Origin: Enterovibrio coralii
GTDB lineage: Bacteria; Pseudomonadota; Gammaproteobacteria; Enterobacterales; Vibrionaceae
NCBI RefSeq assembly: GCF_001559595.1
Contig: NZ_LNTY01000034.1
Span: forward strand, 620,001-684,000
Reading direction: 5' to 3'
Length of the DNA: 64,000 nt
Made by a program: the position numbers and the translations under genes. The notes below the pieces were generated by a model that searched no databases, had not been told where the DNA came from, and saw nothing but the letters and a program-made list of their open reading frames with translations. This document shows, in pieces, positions 9,139 to 17,506 of this stretch. Each line of letters begins with the position of its first letter. The first letter of the stretch is position 1.

Positions 9139-10065
9139 ATGAAAAAACGGCTACCTCCGCTTAATTGGCTTCGGTCATTTGAGGCGGCTGCGAGACACTT
9201 GAGCTTCACTCACGCCTCACAGGAATTACACATCACCCAAGCCGCGATCAGCCAACAAATCAAAGCGCTGGAAAGTCAGCTCGGTACCACGCTCTTTGTG
9301 CGTTTACCACGCGGTCTGGAGCTGACGGAAGCCGGTGCGGCGTATTTGCCTGTGCTTCATGAGTCGATAGAAAAGATGAATGAGGTGACAGAGGAGTTAT
9401 TCGGCAAGGGTAGGAATAAGCTGCTGAATGTTAAGGTGAACTTAGTGTTTTTCGTAAACTGGCTTGCGCCAAGGCTACCAAGGTTTTACGAACAGCATCC
9501 TGACATTAATTTAAAGATCACCAGTAACATTTGGGTTAACAGTCAGGAAAAGTCTTCCGATTGTGACTTGGAGGTAATCTACGGTAATGGGCGCTGGCAG
9601 CAATATGAGGCCAGAAGGCTGACATGGGATTTACTGCAGCCAGTTTGTAGCCCCAACTACGCGTCGCGGTTTGAAAAGGAACTCACGCCACTTCACATCG
9701 TAAACGAAAATTTGATCCATGTGGTTGGGTACGAAGACGGCTGGAACCATTGGTTCCAATCGATTGGAATGCCATACACCGACTTTAAGTTAGGTAGCCA
9801 ATTCGACACCTTAATCAATGCCTTCGAAGTCGCTGCAAATGACGGTGGGATTGTTTTAGGTAGAAGCAGTTTATTGCAACGCTACTTTGAAGAAGACAAG
9901 CTCGTTCCTTTATTCGAACAGCAAGTTCTCACCACTGAAGCTTTCTACTTGGTCAATCATAAATCACGTTTTTTACATCCGCATGCTGAAGCGTTTATAT
10001 CTTGGGTGATGGACGAAGTGAATAATGACGATATAAACATTGAAAACAGGCCTTTATATAATTAG
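9139..10065 (+). CDS. dddR: LysR-family regulator, DddR-type
   Basis: A 308-residue LysR-type transcriptional regulator of the GcvA-like subgroup. The winged helix-turn-helix covers residues about 8-66 (LNWLRSFEAAARHLSFTHAS, HITQAAISQQIKALE, TLFVRLPRGLELTEAG). The rest is a periplasmic-binding-protein-like effector domain. It is transcribed divergently from dddTBC and is followed 147 bases later by dddD, the usual position of the DddR activator. The inducer in characterised systems is DMSP or a breakdown product. The start follows a weak AAGGATG site. Confidence 0.8.
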   Translation: MKKRLPPLNWLRSFEAAARHLSFTHASQELHITQAAISQQIKALESQLGTTLFVRLPRGLELTEAGAAYLPVLHESIEKMNEVTEELFGKGRNKLLNVKVNLVFFVNWLAPRLPRFYEQHPDINLKITSNIWVNSQEKSSDCDLEVIYGNGRWQQYEARRLTWDLLQPVCSPNYASRFEKELTPLHIVNENLIHVVGYEDGWNHWFQSIGMPYTDFKLGSQFDTLINAFEVAANDGGIVLGRSSLLQRYFEEDKLVPLFEQQVLTTEAFYLVNHKSRFLHPHAEAFISWVMDEVNNDDINIENRPLYN

Positions 10066-10156
10066 GTCTGGCTAGGGTATTAAAATATTTATGTTGAGAC
10101 CAAATTTATATTAATGGTCGATAAAAAATAAAGAAATTACTATCCGGCAATGAATT

Positions 10157-10169
10157 CACCAAATTGGTG
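10157..10169. promoter_or_regulatory. Short palindrome upstream of dddD
   Basis: CACCAA-A-TTGGTG, 44 bases before the dddD ATG and in the 147-base dddR-dddD gap. It may be an operator; it does not resemble the 8853 dyad. Confidence 0.22.
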
Positions 10170-10212
10170 GTTCTCATTTTATGTTGATGTCTCTTAGCAA
10201 GGAGCGAGATAG

Positions 10213-12714
10213 ATGAGAAATGCATTGCCGCTTTCTGGATTAAATGTTGTGGACTTTGGCCAATATGTAACTGGCCCAGCAGTTGCCATGATCCTTGCCG
10301 ACTTAGGTGCCAATGTGGTGCACATTGACCCGCCTAACGGACCATTATGGAACCACTCAGCCAATGCGGTGCTCAACCGCAACAAAACCAATATCCGACT
10401 CAATTTAAAATCGGGCGCAGATCTCGACAAGGCACTGTCGCTTTGTGCGCAAGCTGACATCATCATCGAAAACTTTCGTCCCGGTACAATGACGCGTCTG
10501 GGCGTGGACTTGGAAGCTCTTCGCGATGCAAACCCAAGCCTTATTACGCTCTCGGTGCCAGGATTTGCCTCTAATGACCAATTGCGAAAGCAATGGAAAG
10601 CGACAGAGGCGGTGATTGCCGCATCGTCCGGTGCATTTACCGATATGGGTTATAACCGCATTTTAATGGGCTGTGACCCAAGCTTTTCACCACTGACACT
10701 GGGCTCTGCTTACGCAACCATGCTGGCAGCGAGTGCTGTCTCGTTAGCCCTATTTGAGCGGGAAAAAAGCGGGGCGGGTGACCACATTGAAGTGCCCGTT
10801 GCTGCGGCATTGATGGAGGGGTTGTCTTACAACTCTATAAAAATTGAAGGCATGCCGCAGAGATACCTCACCATGCGTGAACAAGAAATTAGTCGCCGTC
10901 GTGAAGCGGGTCTTGCGATGGATGTGACGTATGAAGAGTTGCAGGAATACCTAGATCCTTTCTATCGCACCTACGAATGTAAAGATGGACGTTACTTCTA
11001 TGTTGTTTGTCCGTCTCATCGCAACCATGCCAAACGTTGTCTTCAGTTAGCGGGTCTTTACGATGAGCTGGTGGCAGAAGGGCTGCCGGACGTAGACGAC
11101 CTCTACCTCCCTAAATCGCAGTGGGAAGCCGAAACGTCTATTGGCGTTTACCCGTTACCTGCTGATTGGGCAGCCAAAATTGCCGAAAAAATGAAGCGTG
11201 TATTCCTGACTCGCACTTCCGAAGAGTGGGGAAAACTGTTTGGAGAAGGCGGGATTCCCGGCGCACCACACAGAACAACACAAGAATGGGTGAATGCCGA
11301 TTATTCACTCGAAAGTGGGCTGATCGTGGAGGTAAATGATCCAGAATTTGGCTTGATGAAGCAGCCAGGTCCCTTGGTTTGGTTTGAAGAGCTGGGTGAG
11401 CAGCTTTGCGAAGTTCATCCACGCAAATTTGGCGAATATACCGATGCCGAGCGGCTTTTCAGCGAAACGGCCAAGCCTGCCATGTATGAACCGACACACA
11501 ACGGCGAACCGCAAAGACAGTGGCTTAAAGGCATTCGCGTGCTTGATTTGACCAATGTTATTGCAGGTCCGCACTCCACGGCATTCCTTTCTCGCTTTGG
11601 GGCCGAAGTGATTAAACTCGACCCGACCAAACCTATGTACGATCCGCTCATTGGTGTCTTTTTCAGTTACTTATCCAACATTGGCAAGAAGAGCTTGTTG
11701 ATGGACATGCTGACAGATGAGGGTAAACCGATTTTTGAAGCTTTGGTGAAAAGCTGCGATATCGTTGTCATTAACGCGCCGTCTCGCCAAGTTGCCCCAT
11801 TGGGACTGAACGAAGAGCGGCTGAAAGCGATTAATCCAGATGTGATTTTCTGTCGATTGGATTGTTTGGGTGGACCAAAACGTGGCGAGAAGACGGATTA
11901 CATTGGCTATGACGATATCATTCAGGCGAACAGCGGGATCATGAGCCGATTTGGTGGGCCGGAAACACCAGAAGAACATGCTCATCTTGGCACCTTGGAT
12001 GTTAATTGCGGCTTTGCGGGAGGGCTAGCGATGTCTGTGGCCTTGTACGTAAGGGCTAAAACGGGAAGGGTGTTGAGACCGAGAACATCGCTGTCTTCCA
12101 CGACTAACCTTGCGCAAATCAAGTACAGCCATGACTACGAGGGTCGACCTCCGTTTGATGAGCCCTCAGGCCGCGAAGCGTTGGGCTACAACGCGCTGTC
12201 TCATTTCTATCAAACCCACGATGGCTGGTTATATCTCGATGCGTCCGATAGCGACTTGTGCAAGTTAGAAACCTTGGATGCTTTTGCTGGTATTTCTCAC
12301 CTTGACGAAGCGAGCAGAAAAGCCTTGTTAGCAAGCCAGTTTAAACGTAAACCCAATGATGTTTGGCTAAACAAGCTTTCAGAGCTGGATATTGCCGCGG
12401 CGCAAACACGAAGCATCGAATGGCTGAGAAAACGCTACAGTCGTCCGCAAGATGGCGAAGTGGGTTTTGACTCTGGCAGCTATGCGTTTTCAACGTATGA
12501 CGAGCATCCTAGCGGTTACGTGACCACCATGGTTGACCACTATTCGATTCGTCCGAAAGAGGCGGGCATCATTTCTGCCCCACAGACGGAGCGATTTGGT
12601 CGCTCAAGTCGAGAGATTTTAGGTGACATGGGAATGGGAGAGGCAGACATTCAACGGCTTATCGATATTGGTGTGGTAAGCGAAGGGTGGTCGAAAGAGT
12701 TTTTACCGAGCTAG
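10213..12714 (+). CDS. dddD: DddD, DMSP-cleaving class III CoA-transferase
   Basis: An 833-residue fusion of two CaiB/BaiF-type (class III) CoA-transferase domains, the distinctive architecture and size of DddD. Domain 1 opens with LSGLNVVDFGQYVTGPAVAMI and has LFEREKSGAGDHIEV. Domain 2 begins near residue 435 with GIRVLDLTNVIAGPHSTAFL and contains HLGTLDVNCGFAGGLAM and ALYVRAKTGR. DddD transfers CoA to DMSP and releases dimethyl sulfide plus a 3-hydroxypropionate product. The aspartate of GTLDVN (about residue 596) is near the position of the catalytic Asp reported for DddD, but I have not aligned them. The ribosome site AAGGAG is present. A strong terminator follows. The neighbours are the diagnostic ddd partners. 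Confidence 0.92.
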   Translation: MRNALPLSGLNVVDFGQYVTGPAVAMILADLGANVVHIDPPNGPLWNHSANAVLNRNKTNIRLNLKSGADLDKALSLCAQADIIIENFRPGTMTRLGVDLEALRDANPSLITLSVPGFASNDQLRKQWKATEAVIAASSGAFTDMGYNRILMGCDPSFSPLTLGSAYATMLAASAVSLALFEREKSGAGDHIEVPVAAALMEGLSYNSIKIEGMPQRYLTMREQEISRRREAGLAMDVTYEELQEYLDPFYRTYECKDGRYFYVVCPSHRNHAKRCLQLAGLYDELVAEGLPDVDDLYLPKSQWEAETSIGVYPLPADWAAKIAEKMKRVFLTRTSEEWGKLFGEGGIPGAPHRTTQEWVNADYSLESGLIVEVNDPEFGLMKQPGPLVWFEELGEQLCEVHPRKFGEYTDAERLFSETAKPAMYEPTHNGEPQRQWLKGIRVLDLTNVIAGPHSTAFLSRFGAEVIKLDPTKPMYDPLIGVFFSYLSNIGKKSLLMDMLTDEGKPIFEALVKSCDIVVINAPSRQVAPLGLNEERLKAINPDVIFCRLDCLGGPKRGEKTDYIGYDDIIQANSGIMSRFGGPETPEEHAHLGTLDVNCGFAGGLAMSVALYVRAKTGRVLRPRTSLSSTTNLAQIKYSHDYEGRPPFDEPSGREALGYNALSHFYQTHDGWLYLDASDSDLCKLETLDAFAGISHLDEASRKALLASQFKRKPNDVWLNKLSELDIAAAQTRSIEWLRKRYSRPQDGEVGFDSGSYAFSTYDEHPSGYVTTMVDHYSIRPKEAGIISAPQTERFGRSSREILGDMGMGEADIQRLIDIGVVSEGWSKEFLPS

Positions 12715-12720
12715 TGGATC

Positions 12721-12748
12721 AAAAAAGCCGTCATGACGACGGCTTTTT
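12721..12748. terminator. Bidirectional terminator between dddD and dbpA
   Basis: AAAAAAGCCGTC, five-base loop, GACGGCTTTTT; symmetrical, serving the two convergent genes. Confidence 0.85.
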
Positions 12749-12764
12749 CCTTTCCTAAAGCGGA

Positions 12765-14154
12765 TTAGCGAAGTTGCCAAACACGGTAGGTTTTACCCTT
12801 GATCTTGCCGCTCGACAATTTCTTCAAGGCTTTCTTCGCCACGTTGCGGTTAACCGCAACGTAAGAGCGGTAATCGGTCACTTTGATCTTACCAACATCT
12901 TTACCGTCGATGCCGTCTTCGCCAGTCAGCGCCCCTAGAATGTCTCCCGGACGGACTTTGGCTTTCTTGCCACCTTCAATGTGCAGCGTCACCATTGCCG
13001 GTTGTGGCGGAGTGTTGTTCAGCACTGATGTATCTGGCAGTGCAGAGCCTTTCACTTCACGCTCAAGGTAGTCTTCAAGCAGTGCGACTTTGTAACCGTC
13101 TTCTGGACCGAAGAAGGTATAGGCTGCACCTTTGCTGCCTGCACGGCCAGTACGACCGATGCGGTGAATGTGCACTTCAGTGTCGTACGCCATGTGGTAG
13201 TTGATCACCGCGTCCAATGCATCGATGTCCAAACCACGCGCAGCAACGTCGGTTGCAACCATCACAGTCACGCTCTTGTTAGCAAATTTCAGCAGCATTT
13301 GGTCGCGATCACGTTGTTCCAAATCGCCATGCAGTGCCACAACAGCAAAGCCATCGTTTTCAAGCACAGCAGCAACATCTTTAACGTCACGCTTGGTGTT
13401 ACAGAACACCACGGCACTTTCTGGCTGGTGTTTCAGAAGCAACAAACGCAGCGCATGCATGCGGTCTTTGTTGCCATCACACTCGTAGAAGTATTGCGTG
13501 ATACTGCTGCTGTCATGGTTAGATTCTACTTTTACCATCTCTGGCTTCACCATGATTTGCTTAGCAATGTTTTGGATCTGCGCTGGGTAGGTCGCACTGA
13601 ACAGCAACGTTTGACGGTTTGCTGGTACTTCAGCAAAAATCGCATCAAGCGCTGGTTGGAAACCCATTTCCAGCATGCGGTCAGCTTCATCAAGAACCAG
13701 TGTGTTCACTTCTTCCAGTGACAAACGGCCTTTTTCCATGTGATCAAGGATACGACCGGGTGTGCCTACGATGATGTGCGCGCCATGTTCCAGAGAGCCA
13801 ATTTGAGGGCCAACTGGTACGCCACCACACAGGTTAGTACTTTGATATTATGGATGCCACGCGCCAATTTACGGATTTCGATAGCCACTTGATCCGCCAG
13901 TTCACGGGTAGGGCAAAGCACCAGTGATTGAACACGGAAGCGTTTCACGTTCAGGCGGTTCAGCAGGCCAAGACCAAACGCTGCCGTTTTACCTGAGCCC
14001 GTTTTGCCTTGAGCAATAACGTCTTTACCATCCAGAATGGCTGGAAGGCTTTGAGCTTGAATCGGCGTCATTTCTGCGTAGCGATATCGTTCAGCGTAGA
14101 GATAAGCTCTGGCTTTAACGGTAGGGTAGAAAATGCTTGTTTGGTCACAGTCAT
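12765..14154 (-). CDS. dbpA: ATP-dependent RNA helicase DbpA (two one-base frameshifts)
   Basis: A DEAD-box helicase with MTPIQAQSLPAIL (Q motif), GKTGSGKTAAF, PTRELADQVA, VLDEADRMLEMGF, SATYP and HRIGRTGRAG. Its C-terminal domain (GALTGEDGIDGKDVGKIKV, YVAVNR) is the DbpA-type module that recognises 23S rRNA hairpin 92 in 50S assembly. The frame is broken twice. One A is missing in the T-run at 14071-14073, between MTVTKQAFSTLPLKPEL... and MTPIQAQ; one C is missing near 13832, before CGGVPVGPQIGSLEHGAH. Both repairs give a 463-residue protein, close to E. coli DbpA. The start is ATG 14154. Confidence 0.88.
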
Positions 14155-14315
14155 AGTCCTGCGCTGCACGTCGTCAAATGACAACGTTGGTGTTAAGAAT
14201 CGTCATTATCTGGTAAGGCGATGACGCACTTTTTAACCAGAGTATGAAATAGGGGCGGGACTATAGCAGGATTGTATGAAAAGTTCGCGTTTAGATTGTG
14301 TTTCGCCAACAAAAG

Positions 14316-14343
14316 AAAAAAGGCAGGTAAACACCTGCCTTTT
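14316..14343 (-). terminator. Terminator of the UPF0149 gene
   Basis: AGGCAGGT / ACCTGCCT around AAAC, with A- and T-tracts on either side; 35 bases beyond the minus-strand gene. The 14155-14377 gap holds no other gene. Confidence 0.75.
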
Positions 14344-14377
14344 CGACGAAGGTTAATTACTGGTCAACGAAGAATAA

Positions 14378-14953
14378 TTACTGGTCTTCGGCGCGTTGCA
14401 ACGCACGCATGGTCAGGCCGCACAGCATGACTGGCATGGCGTTGAAGATTTCTTCGAATTGCGCCAAATCTGCCGCGCCTTGCTCTTCCATTGCTGCGAA
14501 TGCAGATTCTGGGTCGAACATCAGGCTGATAGAAAGCAGTACGCCGCCCAGCAGTGCGTTGTCTTCTGAATCTTCTGGCATGATGGTTTCCCAATCATCG
14601 CGTGCCAGCGTCCAACCTTGCAGCAGGCCTTCGCAGTATTCGCGGGTCGCTTCGTTAACAATTTCTGTGTCACTCAGTTGGCACTCTTCTGGCCAAGTCC
14701 AGGCGTTAGACAGCAATGCCTGACGCTGTTCGTTCCAAAGGTTAACGATGATGTTTGCGTAAGCTTCCAGTTGCTCGTGCGTCGAGAATGGAGATTCTTC
14801 CTCGCCACCCCACATAAATGCCAGCCACTCGCTTGGGTCGATCAGGTTTGGCGCTGCTGCCATTGCGGTAACAAAGCCTTCCGTTTGCATTGCTGACAAC
14901 AGGTTCTGTTCCAGACCGTTTTCGATAATGAATTGAGATAGCGAGTTAGACAT
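14378..14953 (-). CDS. UPF0149 (YecA/YgfB) family protein
   Basis: A 191-residue, acidic, mostly helical protein. The stretch EGFVTAMAAAPNLIDPSEWLA matches the UPF0149 pattern of a helix, a short loop and P..WL. The C-terminal half LLGGVLLSISLMFDPESA also fits. It lacks the cysteine-rich SEC-C metal-binding tail of YecA, so it is nearer YgfB in build. The molecular function of the family is poorly defined. It is a single gene with its own terminator, and no partner is suggested by the neighbours. Confidence 0.7.
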   Translation of the reverse strand: MSNSLSQFIIENGLEQNLLSAMQTEGFVTAMAAAPNLIDPSEWLAFMWGGEEESPFSTHEQLEAYANIIVNLWNEQRQALLSNAWTWPEECQLSDTEIVNEATREYCEGLLQGWTLARDDWETIMPEDSEDNALLGGVLLSISLMFDPESAFAAMEEQGAADLAQFEEIFNAMPVMLCGLTMRALQRAEDQ

Positions 14954-15092
14954 GTGTGATTCTCTTGTTTAATTCAGAGTCACATTCTAACAGTGGTCGA
15001 TGCAGATGGAGAAGTGGTTGGCTGCGGATACATCGATAAAGCCGCTTTTTGACGCAAACATAAACACTTAAACCGGATTTTTACGATAACCA

Positions 15093-15121
15093 TTGACGCA
15101 GGCAAAGGGGTTACTTATAGT
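15093..15121 (+). promoter_or_regulatory. Promoter of tRNA-Ser copy 1
   Basis: TTGACG (15093-15098), 17-base spacer, TATAGT (15116-15121). The same boxes and spacing precede tRNA-Ser copy 2 at 21533-21561, which supports the assignment. Confidence 0.8.
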
Positions 15122-15159
15122 AGCGGCCTCGTTGAGACGACAAGTCCAACAAACAATTT

Positions 15160-15246
15160 GGTGAGGTGTCCGAGTGGCTGAAGGAGCACGCCTGGAAAGT
15201 GTGTATACGGCAACGTATCGAGGGTTCGAATCCTCCCTCACCGCCA
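15160..15246 (+). tRNA. tRNA-Ser(GGA), copy 1, one base short in the T arm
   Basis: Class II tRNA with acceptor GGTGAGG / CCTCACC, discriminator G and encoded CCA. The anticodon loop CTGGAAA contains GGA (reads UCC/UCU), and there is a long variable arm. It is 87 bases against 88 in copy 2. The 3' side of the T stem reads CCTC rather than CCCTC, so the T stem would have only four pairs against GAGGG. This may be a one-base deletion of the kind seen in several genes here, or a real variant, because the same missing C occurs in the duplicated 3' end at 15406. Confidence 0.93.
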
Positions 15247-15427
15247 TATTCAAAACCTAAGCAGAAATGCTTGGGTTTTCTCGTTTCTAGACGTCAGAAA
15301 TGATAGTCGGGAGGGTGAGAACCCGAGTCAGGGTTCGCACAGCGACGAAGCCGCGCAACGTGGTTTGCCGACGGCCCCAAAGGGGCGAAGAGCGGAGTGA
15401 CGAGTAATCCTCCCTCACCGCCATATT
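15229..15427 (+). repeat. Duplicated tRNA-Ser 3' end flanking a structured G+C-rich spacer
   Basis: The 22 bases at 15229-15250 (tRNA 3' end plus ATATT) recur exactly at 15406-15427, 177 bases on. Between the copies are the tRNA terminator and a G+C-rich stretch with two perfect hairpins, GAACCC-N6-GGGTTC (15319-15336) and GCCCC-AAA-GGGGC (15374-15386). A direct repeat of a tRNA 3' end around foreign-looking sequence resembles attachment-site duplication, but the spacer is too small to encode an integrase. It may be a miniature tRNA-associated repeat or the relic of a tandem tRNA. Short frames across it are not genes. Confidence 0.7.
15252..15280 (+). terminator. Terminator of tRNA-Ser copy 1
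   Basis: AACCTAAGC-AGAAAT-GCTTGGGTT followed by TTTC; the loop is the same as in the copy 2 terminator. Confidence 0.8.
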
Positions 15428-15433
15428 TAGAAA

Positions 15434-15468
15434 CAAAGCCCCGCTCGAAAGAGTGGGGCTTTGTTTTT
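15434..15468 (+). terminator. Strong hairpin terminator after the tRNA repeat
   Basis: CAAAGCCCCGCTC, GAAA tetraloop, GAGTGGGGCTTTG, then TTTTT. It lies downstream of the repeated tRNA end and 55 bases before yehS. It suggests that something in 15280-15430 is or was transcribed. Confidence 0.8.
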
Positions 15469-15522
15469 GTGCATTTTTTCCGGTAGATGCTGGTACAGAT
15501 GACATTCACATTAGGAATTATT

Positions 15523-16005
15523 TTGAATAACAACGACATTCTTCGCCGTATCCGCTACACGTTCGATTTCAAAGACCCGCAAATGGTCGAGATTTTCGCT
15601 GCCGCTGACCACACTGTGAACCAAGAGCAAGTGGTGAATTGGCTGCGTAAAGACGACGATGCAGCGTTCGTGAAGGCAACAGATACTGAGTTAGCAATTT
15701 TCCTTAATGGCCTGATCAATACCAAGCGTGGCCGTCGCGAAGGTGAACAACCAGTTCCAGAGAAGCGCCTGAACAACAACATGATTTTCATGAAGCTGCG
15801 TATCGCACTGGATATGAAAGCAGAAGATGTGTTGGCAGTGTTGGAGCTGGCGAACTTCCGTTTGAGCAAACACGAGTTGAGTGCATTTTTCCGCAAGCCG
15901 GAAAACAAGCACTACCGCGAATGTAAAGACCAGATCCTTCGCAACTTCTTGATGGGTGTGCAATTGCAACAACGCCCTGAATGCACCGAAGCGTACCAAG
16001 ACTAG
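15523..16005 (+). CDS. yehS: YehS, DUF1456 family protein
   Basis: A 160-residue protein with two tandem DUF1456 units. Each starts with an N-N-x-I/M-x-x-x-x-R-x-x-x-x-x pattern (NNNDILRRIRYTFDF near the N-terminus; NNNMIFMKLRIALDM near residue 85). Each ends with a helix and FFRKPENKHYRECKDQ-like positions. The function is unknown. The frame opens at 15487, but family proteins begin at the first NNND motif, and a TTG at 15523 with TTAGGAA five to six bases upstream fits. It is a single gene with a terminator on each side. Confidence 0.85.
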   Translation: MNNNDILRRIRYTFDFKDPQMVEIFAAADHTVNQEQVVNWLRKDDDAAFVKATDTELAIFLNGLINTKRGRREGEQPVPEKRLNNNMIFMKLRIALDMKAEDVLAVLELANFRLSKHELSAFFRKPENKHYRECKDQILRNFLMGVQLQQRPECTEAYQD

Positions 16006-16048
16006 TAATCAAACGACGTTTTCATTCGATTGATTCCACATAGATAAG

Positions 16049-16078
16049 AAAGCCCGAGCAAAATTGCTTGGGCTTTTT
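16049..16078 (+). terminator. Terminator of yehS
   Basis: AAAGCCCGAGC, six-base loop, GCTTGGGCTTT and a T-tract. Confidence 0.8.
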
Positions 16079-16187
16079 GTTGGTATTGGCACGGTTACCC
16101 TTGCTTCGAAAGCTTGCTGATACCAAAGGATGAGCGAGGTTATGCTACACTCGCGCCCAAACTAGAGTTATACCTTTGAGCACATTC

Positions 16188-17452
16188 ATGTCTGTTGAAA
16201 CCTCACCTTCATTCCATTCATTGGGCTTGGCTTCTGCGGTTGTTGCGGCACTGGCAGCACAATGTAAAACGCCGACTTCTATTCAATCGCTAGCGATTCC
16301 AGCAGTAACATCGGGTAAGGATGTGCTGGCATTGGCACAAACGGGAAGTGGTAAGACGCTTGCTTTTGGTCTGCCTCTGCTTTCAGCACTAAGCCAGCCT
16401 GAAAACAGCAATAGGGCGGTTGTTATTGTGCCAACCCGAGAACTAGCGACCCAAGTGTCGACAGCGTTGAATGATTTGGCAATGCCGCTCGACATCAAGA
16501 TTGCTACTCTGTGTGGCGGGGTGGGCAAAGCCGAACAAATCGAAACCTTGGCTGACAAGCCTCAAATCATTGTTGCCACACCAGGGCGTTTGAAAGACTT
16601 GCTCGACGATGATGCCATTGATGTTTCCGAGGTTCGCCATTTGGTGTTGGATGAAGCAGATCGCTTGTTGGATATGGGGTTCCTGCCAGATATCAAACAA
16701 ATACTGACTGCTCTCCCATCTAAGCGTCAGACGTTGTTGTTTTCAGCGACACTGCCAGACGCGGTTGAATCGCTAGTATCAGAGATCTTGTTTGAGCCAG
16801 TACGTATTCGCGCACATGCGGCGAACAGTGTTGTTGAGCGTATTGAAGAGCGTCTTTACTTGGTCAATAAGGCAGCAAAGCCAATGTCCTGATAGACCAA
16901 ATCAAAACCCATGAATGGCCGCAAGTGTTGGTGTTTATTGGGGCGAGAGATAACGCGGATGCGCTGTGTAAGAAGCTAAACAAGGCGGGCATCACAACAA
17001 GTGCATTGCACGGTGACAAGTCCCAAGCCGAGCGCGACCAAGCATTAGATGCGTTTAAGAACAAACAAGCACAAGTGCTGGTGGCTACGGACGTTCTCGC
17101 ACGCGGTATTCATATTGATTACTTACCTGTCGTGATTAACGTTGAATTGCCGTCGAACCCTGCTGTTTATGTGCATCGTGTAGGACGCACAGCGCGTGCA
17201 GGGCAAGAGGGCTTAGCCATCTCTTTGGTTTGTCATGGCGAGAGTGATTACTTAAACGCTATCCGCGAACTCACGCAACGCGATTTGCCATTGGTTGAAC
17301 TCGAAAACTTCCCAGTGACGGATAAACCTTCGACAGGAGAAAGTAAGCGTGCGCCAAAAGACAAAAAAGCCAATCGCCGCACGGCACAGAAGAAAAGCAT
17401 CAAGCACTTCCAAGGCAAAGGAAAGCCAAAGGCAAAACCGCAACGTCCTTAA
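16188..17452 (+). CDS. DEAD-box RNA helicase, RhlE-like (one-base frameshift)
   Basis: Motifs in order are SIQSLAIPAV (Q motif), AQTGSGKTLAFG, PTRELATQV, TPGRLKDLL, VLDEADRLLDMGF, SATLP, VFIGARDNADAL, ATDVLARGIHIDYLPVVIN and HRVGRTARAG, then a basic Lys/Arg-rich tail. The first frame stops at about 16890 just after NKAAK. Adding one G near 16880 continues as ANVLIDQIKTHEW into the second RecA domain, giving 421 residues. The start could be ATG 16188 or the in-frame TTG 16176; no clear ribosome site favours either. It resembles the RhlE group; the exact orthology is not clear. Confidence 0.82.
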
Positions 17453-17469
17453 TCAGGCATAGTGAACAA

Positions 17470-17496
17470 GAAACCCGAGCATTGCTCGGGTTTCGT
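17470..17496. terminator. Bidirectional terminator between the helicase and yhfT
   Basis: GAAACCCGAGC-ATT-GCTCGGGTTTC, suited to both convergent genes. Confidence 0.8.
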
Positions 17497-17506
17497 TTAT
17501 TTGGGG

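Noticed and set aside
13164-13721. Plus-strand frame of 185 codons inside dbpA
   Set aside because: Antisense to conserved helicase motifs; no independent support.
15287-15539. Two minus-strand frames across the tRNA repeat
   Set aside because: They read through hairpins and the duplicated tRNA end, with no ribosome site or protein-like pattern.
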